A stretch of DNA of 5,725 bases, taken from contig JAITVR010000006.1 in the NCBI GenBank assembly GCA_031285695.1, positions 1-5,725 of the forward strand, given 5' to 3'. The position numbers and the translations under genes are program-made. Each line of letters begins with the position of its first letter. The first letter of the stretch is position 1. Below the pieces are notes generated by a model. It saw nothing but the letters and a program-made list of their open reading frames with translations. It was not told the DNA's origin and searched no databases. This document shows, in pieces, positions 1 to 5,521 of the stretch. The DNA comes from Prevotellaceae bacterium. Its GTDB lineage: Bacteria; Bacteroidota; Bacteroidia; Bacteroidales; UBA932.

Positions 1-939
1 GCCCTGCTCAAGCGCTACGAGCGGTACACAGCGCTAAAGGACGCCGATGCGCTGCTGCGCTACCGCGAGCTGGCCGCGCAGGCAGCCTCGCCCCGCCGCC
101 TAAGCGGAATGTCGAAGCGCGAGTGGAAAACCATGAAGCGCGAGTACAAAACGCTGCGCAAATCCGCCGAGGTAAAAGAATTTTTCAAGCTGCAAAAAAA
201 GGAGCAAACCTTTCACGCCATTACCGACTGGGACGTAAAGTTTGAGGACAACTTTGACTGCGGCTCGCTTGACTGCAAAAAATGGCTCGACCACTACTAC
301 GTTGTGGGCAGCAAAGAGGGCATGGACTACTCGCCTGCCAACGAAAACCACGTGTACACCAACGGCGCCAACGTGAGCATTTCCAACCAAACGCTGAAAA
401 TAACCACCAAGCGCGAGCAGATTATGGGGCTTGGCTTTAGCGATGTGGTGGGCTTTTTGCCGGTAGAGCGCGAGTGCAGCTCGGGCATTGTAAATACGGG
501 CAGAAGTTTTTGTATGAAGGGCGGAAAGGTGGAGGCAAAAATTCGATTTACGCAACCTTCAAAGCATATTTACCACGCCATTTGGCTCAGCTCGGGCAAA
601 AAATTGCCGCACGTAAATGTGATGCGCTTGGGCGAAAAGTTAGAGTTCAGCGCATTTTCCGAAAGCGCCTCGGCGGAGCTGCAGCACGTGCGCCTGTGGC
701 CGCGCAAGGTGCTGCGCCAAAATTCCTACTACATCATTACGCTGGAGTGGAACACCGAAAGCATGGTGTGGAAAATAAACGGCGTGCCCATGTTTACCGC
801 GCCCAACATTGTAGAAGAACCGATGCACATTGTTTTTTCATCGGGGGCAACGGGGGTGCTGCCAGGCAGCGTTGAGCCCGCGCTGCTCGAAGTAGATTGG
901 GTAAAAGCCTACCAACGCCATGAGCAGGCTGCTGTGTAA
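1..939 (+). CDS. GH16-fold (laminarinase-like) protein with helical N-terminal repeats, probably non-catalytic; 5' end cut by window
   Basis: The reading frame is open from base 1, so the true start lies upstream; the ATG at 109 is internal and would cut a helical repeat region. The visible 312 residues begin with a charged helical stalk (about 1-68) holding two copies of a 16-residue pattern (residues 9-24 and 49-64). A concanavalin-A-like GH16 domain follows (about 75-308). GH16 hallmarks seen are the FEDNFD start, the SGIVNTGRSF/GGKVEAKIRF strands, HAIWL (Trp195), the LEWN strand, and a closing EVDWVKAYQR. The catalytic ExDxxE motif is replaced by His204-Val-Asn206-Val-Met-Arg209, so the three acidic residues used for retaining hydrolysis are missing. 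I infer a carbohydrate-binding or structural role rather than hydrolysis. Its last 20 nt overlap the next gene, suggesting coupled translation. The fold assignment is fairly sure; substrate and location are unknown, as the N-terminus is not in the window. Confidence 0.8.
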   Translation, partial: ALLKRYERYTALKDADALLRYRELAAQAASPRRLSGMSKREWKTMKREYKTLRKSAEVKEFFKLQKKEQTFHAITDWDVKFEDNFDCGSLDCKKWLDHYYVVGSKEGMDYSPANENHVYTNGANVSISNQTLKITTKREQIMGLGFSDVVGFLPVERECSSGIVNTGRSFCMKGGKVEAKIRFTQPSKHIYHAIWLSSGKKLPHVNVMRLGEKLEFSAFSESASAELQHVRLWPRKVLRQNSYYIITLEWNTESMVWKINGVPMFTAPNIVEEPMHIVFSSGATGVLPGSVEPALLEVDWVKAYQRHEQAAV

Positions 940-1513
940 GCTGCTGCTTGCTGCGCTTTGCTGCCTGCCGCTTGCGCTAAATGCGCAGCTGGCCGTAGGT
1001 GCCAAGGGCGGCGTAAACTTTGCGCAGCAGGAGGTAAACAGCGCCTTGCTGGACCAACGAATTACGTACAACGCAGGTTTAGCGTTCAACCTTTACCTTG
1101 CCGAGTTTAGCTTCGGCGGATTTGCCCTGCAACCCGAGGTGCTATACAGCAACAAGGGCAGCATGCAGCAGGTAAGCGATGGAGTTTGGACAGACAAGTT
1201 AAGCTACGTTGAAGTGCCGGTTGGCCTTACCTACTTGCTCAACTTTGGCAGCGTAGTTCCCTACATTTCTGTTGCGCCGTACTACGCGTTTTTGGTGTCG
1301 CAAAAAAGCGAAATTCGCGGCTTGGAGGAAGCCATAAACTTATATAAAAATGCCGACTACGGCATAAAAATTGGCGGCGGCTTGGAGCTGCAAAAATTTC
1401 AAATTTCGGCAGCGTACAGCTTAGGGCTTTGCGATATTTCAAAAAGCGGAGCGGGAGTTTACAGCCGAGGAGTAGAAATTTCGTTGGGATACTTTTTTTT
1501 AAATACCTACTAA
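920..1513 (+). CDS. Small outer-membrane beta-barrel protein (PorT/OMP_b-brl_2 type)
   Basis: A 197-residue protein. It has a signal peptide: MSRLLCK, then a hydrophobic core to about residue 20, with probable cleavage near ALNAQ (residues 19-23). No proper lipobox is seen, so a lipoprotein is unlikely. The mature part is built of alternating hydrophobic/polar strands separated by turns. It includes the family-typical segments LAVGAKGGVNF near the mature N-terminus, LQPEVLYSNKG in the middle, YVEVPVGLTYLL followed by VVPYISVAPYYAFLV, and a final strand GVEISLGYFF near an aromatic C-terminus (Tyr197). About 175 mature residues suit an 8-stranded barrel. The ATG at 920 is the only start that keeps the signal peptide; it lies inside the upstream gene (20-nt overlap). 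sppA follows after 9 nt. The family is functionally diverse and often of unknown role, so no specific function is claimed. The last codons contain a T8 run (1493-1500). Confidence 0.8.
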   Translation: MSRLLCKLLLAALCCLPLALNAQLAVGAKGGVNFAQQEVNSALLDQRITYNAGLAFNLYLAEFSFGGFALQPEVLYSNKGSMQQVSDGVWTDKLSYVEVPVGLTYLLNFGSVVPYISVAPYYAFLVSQKSEIRGLEEAINLYKNADYGIKIGGGLELQKFQISAAYSLGLCDISKSGAGVYSRGVEISLGYFFLNTY

Positions 1514-1522
1514 AAAAGGCGT

Positions 1523-3298
1523 ATGGGAAATTTTATAAAAAATATGTTTGCGGCAACGCTCGGAACGCTCATTGCCGGCTCGCTGCTTTTAGTGTTTTTT
1601 CTTACCGTGGTGGGTGCCATTGTGGGCGCGGTGGCCATGTCCGAGTCAAGCGTTACGGTCGAAAAATCGTCGGTGTTGGCGCTTTCGCTCAGCCGCCCCA
1701 TTGTGGATAGAGCATCGAACGACCCCTTTTCTATGCTTGGCAGCATGAGCGGGCAAAGCGAGTTGGCTCTTGGCTTAAACGATATTTTGCGCAGCGTAGA
1801 AAATGCAAAAAGCGATGAAAAAATCAAGGGAATTTTGCTGCTTGACATGGGCTACGCCAACACCGGCGCGGCTACCGTTGAGGAAATTCGCAATGCGCTG
1901 CTTGATTTTCGGCAAACAGGAAAATTCATTATCAGCTACAGCGACTACTACGGGCAAATGCCGTACTACCTTGCCACCGTGGCCGACAAGGTGTACATGA
2001 ACCCCGAAGGGCTGCTGGATTTGCACGGCTTGGGCGCAAGCGTTATGTTCTTCAAAGGTGCGCTGGACAAGCTGGGCGTGGAGGCACAAATTATTCGCCA
2101 CGGAAAATTCAAAAGCGCCGTTGAGCCTTTTATGTACGAAAAAATGAGCGACGAAAATCGCGCGCAAGTAAAAACCTACACAGGTTCCATTTGGTTGCAC
2201 ATGCTCAAGGGAATTTCTCAGCAGCGGCCAAATGTTACGCCCGAAAAGCTCAACGCCATAGCCAACAACCTGCTGCTGCGCGATGCCGAAGCCGCCGTAT
2301 CGTTGGGTTTGGTGGACGAACTCAAGCAGCGCGACGAGCTGCTGAGCGAACTGGCGCTGCTTACGCAAATGGACGAAAGCGCAAAGCCCAACTTGGTAAG
2401 CGTTGACGATTACCGAACAACCCTTACGCCAAAAAATATTACCGCAAAAAGTAAGGTAGCGATTGTATATGCCGAGGGCGATATTTTGGACAACGGAAAA
2501 GACGGAATTGTGGGCAAAACCTTGGCTGCTGAGCTGCGCGATGTGCGCCGCGACTCGAGCATTAAAGCCGTGGTGCTGCGCGTAAATTCGCCCGGCGGAA
2601 GTGCCTTAGCTTCGGAGCTCATTTGGCGCGAAGTAAACTTGATGAAGCAAACCAAGCCCGTAGTAGTATCCATGGGCAATGTGGCGGCTTCGGGCGGCTA
2701 CTATGTGGCGTGTCCCGCAAATTACGTTATGGCAAATCCAAGCACCATTACCGGTTCCATTGGCGTGTTTGGCGTGCTGCTTAACGCAAAAAAATTCTTC
2801 AACAGTAAGCTGGGCATAACCGTAGATGTGGCTGCCACTAACGACCACGCTGATATGGGCAGCATACACCGCGCGCTTACCGCACCCGAAGAAAATTTTC
2901 TTCAGCACCATGTAGAAAAAGTGTACTCCACCTTTGTGGGGCACGTAGCCGAGGGGCGCGGAATGAAATTTTCGGAGGTGGACAACATTGGTCAAGGGCG
3001 CGTGTGGAGTGGGGTGGACGCAAAAAAGAATGGGCTCATTGATGAGTTTGGCGGGCTAAATGCCGCGGTGGAAAAAGCCGTGCTGCTGGCCAACTTGGAG
3101 CAGTATCGCGTGGTGGAGCTGCCCAAGCAAAAGGAAACTTTTGAGCTAATAATGGAGGGCTTTAGCCAAGCAAAAACAAAGCTGACGCAAAAGATTTCAG
3201 CCGATAATATTTTAGAAAGCTACGAACCCGTAAACAAGCTGCTGCGCATGAACGGCAAAGCGCAAGCGCGCCTGCCATACGAGGTAGAAGTAAAATAA
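1523..3298 (+). CDS. sppA: Signal peptide peptidase SppA, 67K (protease IV) type
   Basis: This 591-residue membrane-anchored serine protease degrades signal peptides left in the membrane after secretion; E. coli SppA is 618 residues. One hydrophobic N-terminal segment (about residues 9-38) anchors it, with the rest expected in the periplasm. Two homologous S49 domains are visible, about 50-290 and 311-515. The catalytic dyad is intact and split across them as in E. coli: general-base Lys197 in GKFKSAVEPF of the first domain, and nucleophile Ser390 in NVAASGGYY of the second. Their spacing of 193 residues compares with 200 in E. coli (Lys209/Ser409). RVNSPGGS (residues 353-360) and the TGSIGVFG segment match further conserved parts of the S49 fold. 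The start at 1523 is 9 nt after the barrel gene's stop, with an A-rich leader and no well-spaced Shine-Dalgarno site, normal for Bacteroidota. lpxK follows after a repeat-filled 70-nt spacer. Confidence 0.95.
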   Translation: MGNFIKNMFAATLGTLIAGSLLLVFFLTVVGAIVGAVAMSESSVTVEKSSVLALSLSRPIVDRASNDPFSMLGSMSGQSELALGLNDILRSVENAKSDEKIKGILLLDMGYANTGAATVEEIRNALLDFRQTGKFIISYSDYYGQMPYYLATVADKVYMNPEGLLDLHGLGASVMFFKGALDKLGVEAQIIRHGKFKSAVEPFMYEKMSDENRAQVKTYTGSIWLHMLKGISQQRPNVTPEKLNAIANNLLLRDAEAAVSLGLVDELKQRDELLSELALLTQMDESAKPNLVSVDDYRTTLTPKNITAKSKVAIVYAEGDILDNGKDGIVGKTLAAELRDVRRDSSIKAVVLRVNSPGGSALASELIWREVNLMKQTKPVVVSMGNVAASGGYYVACPANYVMANPSTITGSIGVFGVLLNAKKFFNSKLGITVDVAATNDHADMGSIHRALTAPEENFLQHHVEKVYSTFVGHVAEGRGMKFSEVDNIGQGRVWSGVDAKKNGLIDEFGGLNAAVEKAVLLANLEQYRVVELPKQKETFELIMEGFSQAKTKLTQKISADNILESYEPVNKLLRMNGKAQARLPYEVEVK

Positions 3299-3364
3299 AT
3301 GGAGAGTGGAGAATTGAGAGTGGAGAATGAAATCACTCTCAATTCTCCATTTTCAATTCTCAAT
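3299..3364 (+). repeat. Head-to-head heptad arrays forming a hairpin in the sppA-lpxK spacer
   Basis: Directly after the sppA stop codon lie four heptads (3299-3326): ATGGAGA, GTGGAGA, ATTGAGA, GTGGAGA. They are followed by ATGA. A second run of four (3337-3364) lies in the opposite orientation; its minus-strand units are ATTGAGA, ATTGAAA, ATGGAGA, ATTGAGA, followed by GTGA. Because the runs face each other, 3308-3322 and 3334-3348 form a perfect 15-bp inverted repeat with an 11-nt loop. In the transcript this would be a strong stem just past sppA. No T-tract follows directly, so it is not a standard intrinsic terminator. It might limit 3' decay of sppA mRNA or lower lpxK expression; that is inference. 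Confidence 0.85.
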
Positions 3365-3368
3365 TCAA

Positions 3369-4445
3369 ATGTCCCACTCAAAAAATATCCTCCACATCTT
3401 GCTTGCGCTACCGCTGGCAGGCTTGCTTTGGTTGGTGGTTAACGTGCGGCACCTGTTGTATGCGTGGAAAATTTTTAAGCAGCACGAATTCAAAACTCCT
3501 GTTATTTGCGTTGGAAATTTGGCCGTAGGCGGCACCGGAAAAACGCCGCACGTGCAAATGCTGCTGCAGCTGCTCAGCGAGCAGGGGGTAAAAGTAGCGG
3601 TACTTTCGCGCGGTTACAAGCGCAAAAGTAAAGGTTTTTTGTACGTAGAAACCGAAAGCATGGCCGCTAAGGTGGGCGATGAACCGCTACAGATTAAGCG
3701 CCGCTTTCCAAACGTGGCCGTTGCCGTGTGCAAAAATCGATTTTACGCCATACAGCGCATGAAGAAGGAGGTAGCGGGTTTGCAGGCCGTAATTCTCGAT
3801 GATGCCTTTCAGTACCGCCGCGTAAAAGCAGGCCTTTCCATGGTGCTTACCACCTTCGACAACTTGGTAACGAAGGATTACATGCTGCCGCTTGGTCGCC
3901 TGCGCGATTCGGCAAATCAGCTGTCGCGCGCCGAAATGGTAATCGTAACCAAATGCCCGCACAACCTGCGCCCTATCGACTTCAATATTTTGGAAAAGGA
4001 TTTAAAAATTCGTCCCTACCAGCACCTGTACTTTACCACCTACGAGTGCGGCGAGTACGTGCACCTAAGCACCGGCGAGGCGAAAAAACCGGAAACTAAA
4101 AGCGTGATTGCGCTGGCAGGAATTGCCCACCCAAAGCCATTTTTTAAGAACTTAGAAAAGGATTTTACGCTAGTGCAAAGCATTACCTTCCCCGACCATC
4201 ATCACTTTGGCAAGCGCGATGTAGGCCGCTTGCAAAAAGCGCTTGCCGCGCACCCGGGTAGCGCAATTATTACCACCGAAAAAGACGCCATGCGCTTAGC
4301 CCACACGCCCATGAGCAGCGAGCTGCGCAGCGCCATTTACTACCACCCCATAAACGTAGAATTTTTAAATAACGGAAAAGAAAGCTTTGCTAAAAACACG
4401 CTGAGCTACGTGAGGGAAAATAAAAGAATCAGCCACCTCTACTAA
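3369..4445 (+). CDS. lpxK: Tetraacyldisaccharide 4'-kinase LpxK (lipid A biosynthesis)
   Basis: LpxK phosphorylates the 4' position of the tetraacyl-disaccharide 1-phosphate with ATP, making lipid IVA on the inner face of the cytoplasmic membrane. The 358-residue product has an N-terminal hydrophobic helix (about 7-26) for membrane contact. A P-loop lies in GNLAVGGTGKTP (residues 49-60, Lys58/Thr59). The acidic motif is DDAFQYRR (Asp144/Asp145), where proteobacterial enzymes usually have DDGxQ. Further motifs are PLGRLRDS, VIVTKC, ALAGIAHPKPFF, FPDHHHF (Asp276-Phe280) and TTEKDAMRL (from Thr302). All expected motifs are present, so the enzyme is probably active. An in-frame ATG at 3327 would add 14 residues, but those are encoded by the repeat array; the ATG at 3369 begins the natural family N-terminus and was chosen. 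It lies downstream of sppA on the same strand, consistent with an envelope operon. Confidence 0.94.
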   Translation: MSHSKNILHILLALPLAGLLWLVVNVRHLLYAWKIFKQHEFKTPVICVGNLAVGGTGKTPHVQMLLQLLSEQGVKVAVLSRGYKRKSKGFLYVETESMAAKVGDEPLQIKRRFPNVAVAVCKNRFYAIQRMKKEVAGLQAVILDDAFQYRRVKAGLSMVLTTFDNLVTKDYMLPLGRLRDSANQLSRAEMVIVTKCPHNLRPIDFNILEKDLKIRPYQHLYFTTYECGEYVHLSTGEAKKPETKSVIALAGIAHPKPFFKNLEKDFTLVQSITFPDHHHFGKRDVGRLQKALAAHPGSAIITTEKDAMRLAHTPMSSELRSAIYYHPINVEFLNNGKESFAKNTLSYVRENKRISHLY

Positions 4446-4448
4446 CTA

Positions 4449-4480
4449 ATTGAAAATTGAGAGTTGAGAATTGAAAATGA
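4449..4480 (+). repeat. Four-heptad RTKGARA array after lpxK
   Basis: Four consecutive heptads, ATTGAAA, ATTGAGA, GTTGAGA and ATTGAAA (4449-4476), are followed by ATGA (4477-4480). The run starts 3 nt after the lpxK stop codon. It has the same unit, copy number and ATGA boundary as the runs after sppA and deoD. Confidence 0.85.
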
Positions 4481-4484
4481 TACC

Positions 4485-4526
4485 CTAACCTCTAACTACT
4501 AATCACTAATTTCTAATTACTAAAAA
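4485..4526 (+). repeat. Six CTAA-type heptads abutting the deoD start codon
   Basis: Six unbroken 7-base units are CTAACCT, CTAACTA, CTAATCA, CTAATTT, CTAATTA and CTAAAAA. The last one ends immediately before the deoD ATG at 4527. A further CTAACTA unit at 4442-4448 overlaps the lpxK stop codon. The array therefore forms the whole proximal 5' leader of deoD. It is A/T-rich, like a Bacteroidota translation initiation region, and leaves no room for a Shine-Dalgarno site. Confidence 0.8.
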
Positions 4527-5234
4527 ATGAGCAACACTCCCACACCCCACATTGCCGCCAAGCTTGGCGAAATTGCCAAAACCGTCCTCATGCCCGGCGA
4601 CCCGCTGCGCGCACAGTTTATGGCCGAAAAGTATCTTGAAAACCCCGTGCAGTTTACCGGCATCAGAGGCATGCTGGGCTACACCGGCACCTACAAGGGC
4701 AAGCAGGTGTCCATTATGGGGCACGGCATGGGCATGCCCTCCATCGGCATATACACCTACGAGCTGTTTAACTTTTACGAGGTAGAAACCATTATTCGCG
4801 TAGGCTCGGCCGGCGCCATTGATGAGGATATGAAAATTGGCGACCTTGCCATTGCCATGGGCGCCTGCACCAACTCCAGCTACGGCGCGCAGTACCGCCT
4901 GCCGGGCACCTACGCCCCCATAGCCGACTTTGACCTGGTGCAGCGCGCGGTGGAGGAAGCCAAAAAGGTGGGCGTAAAGTACAAGGTGGGCAACATCTAT
5001 TCCTCCGACACCTTTTACGATGATGCGCTTTCGCTCAAAGATTGGCAGAAGATGGGCGTGCTGGCCGTAGAAATGGAGGCCGCTGCGCTGTACATGAACG
5101 CCGCCCGTGCCGGCAAAAAGGCGCTCTGCGTTTGCACCATTTCCGACTGCCCCTTTACCGGCGAGGCCACCTCGGCCGAGCACCGTCAAACCGCCTTCAC
5201 CCAGATGATGGAGGTGGCGCTGGGCATAGCATAA
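4527..5234 (+). CDS. deoD: Purine nucleoside phosphorylase, DeoD (hexameric) type
   Basis: This cytosolic salvage enzyme splits purine (deoxy)nucleosides with phosphate into base and (deoxy)ribose 1-phosphate. At 235 residues it is close to E. coli DeoD (239). Aligned by eye, the active site is complete. The phosphate pocket has Gly24 and Arg28 in MPGDPLRA, Arg47 in IRGMLG, and Arg91 and Ser94 in IIRVGSAGA. His8 would be contributed across the dimer interface. The ribose site is Glu182-Met183-Glu184 in VEMEAA. The base site has Ser206-Asp207 in ISDCP, with Arg220 in HRQTAF. The C-terminus stops at ALGIA, slightly shorter than E. coli. My hand count gives about 57% G+C over 4621-5160, while sample lines of sppA and lpxK gave about 38-53%, with more GCC, ACC and GGC codons here. 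That may mean high expression or separate ancestry. It probably ends its transcript at the hairpin at 5269-5297. Other nucleoside phosphorylases of the same superfamily are less likely given the DeoD-specific match. Confidence 0.95.
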   Translation: MSNTPTPHIAAKLGEIAKTVLMPGDPLRAQFMAEKYLENPVQFTGIRGMLGYTGTYKGKQVSIMGHGMGMPSIGIYTYELFNFYEVETIIRVGSAGAIDEDMKIGDLAIAMGACTNSSYGAQYRLPGTYAPIADFDLVQRAVEEAKKVGVKYKVGNIYSSDTFYDDALSLKDWQKMGVLAVEMEAAALYMNAARAGKKALCVCTISDCPFTGEATSAEHRQTAFTQMMEVALGIA

Positions 5235-5237
5235 TTA

Positions 5238-5269
5238 GTGGAGAATTGAGAGTTGAGAGTTGAGAATGA
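5238..5269 (+). repeat. Four-heptad RTKGARA array after deoD
   Basis: Heptads GTGGAGA, ATTGAGA, GTTGAGA and GTTGAGA (5238-5265) are followed by ATGA (5266-5269). The run starts 3 nt after the deoD stop codon and is the third such array in the window. The stop codon itself lies in TAATTAG (5232-5238), the reverse complement of the CTAATTA unit found before deoD. Confidence 0.85.
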
Positions 5270-5303
5270 AGCCACATTGCGTGCAGCGATGTGGCTTTCA
5301 TCT
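5269..5303 (+). terminator. Probable intrinsic terminator of deoD
   Basis: A 12-bp stem (5269-5280 pairing with 5286-5297, one G-T wobble, 9 perfect outer pairs) encloses a 5-nt loop GTGCA. The stem is followed by TTCATCT, a short imperfect T-tract. It lies 34 nt after the deoD stop and is the first hairpin downstream. The weak T-tract keeps this from being certain. Confidence 0.55.
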
Positions 5304-5325
5304 ATCCCCCGCAATCCTTTTCCAA

Positions 5326-5365
5326 AAACGAGGCGTACCGTTTACCCAAACGATACGCCTCGTTT
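5326..5365. repeat. Long palindrome 1 of the ACGCCTCG cluster
   Basis: A 12-bp perfect inverted repeat (5326-5337 AAACGAGGCGTA against 5354-5365) is continued after one C/A mismatch by 5 more pairs (5339-5343 / 5348-5352) around the tetraloop ACCC. It could act as a terminator on either strand (AAA before, TTT after) or be a mobile palindromic repeat. No gene lies within it. Confidence 0.75.
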
Positions 5366-5409
5366 GCCTAAAAGGTGCTTTCCTTGTTTGCCTAAAAGGT
5401 GCTTTCCTT
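5362..5409. repeat. Perfect 24-bp tandem duplication
   Basis: The 24-base unit starting GTTTGCCTAAAAGG and ending CTTTCCTT occurs twice without a gap, at 5362-5385 and 5386-5409, with no mismatches. The first copy shares its first bases with the end of palindrome 1, and the second runs into the left arm of palindrome 2. The duplication thus joins the two hairpins. Zero divergence suggests a recent event. Confidence 0.85.
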
Positions 5410-5444
5410 TTTTAAAACGACACGCCTCGTTTTAAAAAAGGAAA
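5403..5444. repeat. Long palindrome 2: perfect 18-bp inverted repeat
   Basis: Positions 5403-5420 are the exact reverse complement of 5427-5444, with a 6-nt loop CACGCC. Positions 5415-5432 match 5348-5365 in palindrome 1 at 17 of 18 bases, so the two hairpins share a 67-nt period and a common core (AAACGAYACGCCTCGTTT). Confidence 0.8.
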
Positions 5445-5448
5445 CCTA

Positions 5449-5521
5449 CGTCATTGCGAGCGAAGCGCGGCAATCTCAAGCCTGATGTTGAGATTGCTTT
5501 GTCGTTCCTCCCGCAATGACG
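5449..5521. repeat. 73-bp dispersed-type palindromic repeat (CGTCATTGCG...CGCAATGACG)
   Basis: Outer arms of 10 bp (5449-5458 / 5512-5521) and inner arms of 10 bp (5470-5479 / 5488-5497) are perfect inverted repeats around an 8-nt loop. The middle parts of the arms (5459-5469 and 5498-5511) have diverged. The arm words CATTGCGAG...GCAATCTC match, from memory, a palindromic intergenic repeat seen in many bacterial genomes; I cannot verify the family by search here. REP- or MITE-like, non-coding. Confidence 0.7.

Noticed and set aside
109..939. ATG at 109 as the true start of the first gene
   Set aside because: The frame is open back to base 1, and the upstream residues belong to the same 40-residue helical repeat pattern.
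1775..2368. Minus-strand 197-residue open frame inside sppA
   Set aside because: It lies opposite conserved SppA domain sequence including the catalytic lysine, and shows no recognisable domain.
3327..3368. In-frame upstream ATG that would give LpxK a 14-residue N-terminal extension
   Set aside because: These codons are entirely repeat array, and the hydrophobic N-terminal helix begins naturally after the ATG at 3369.
4506..5189. Minus-strand 227-residue open frame opposite deoD
   Set aside because: It is the antisense shadow of a well-recognised deoD; its Gly/Ala/His/Val-rich content mirrors deoD codon bias and has no family features.
5253..5435. Plus-strand 60-residue open frame after deoD
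   Set aside because: It starts in the heptad array and reads through the terminator and tandem repeat; its internal peptide repeats only mirror the DNA repeats.
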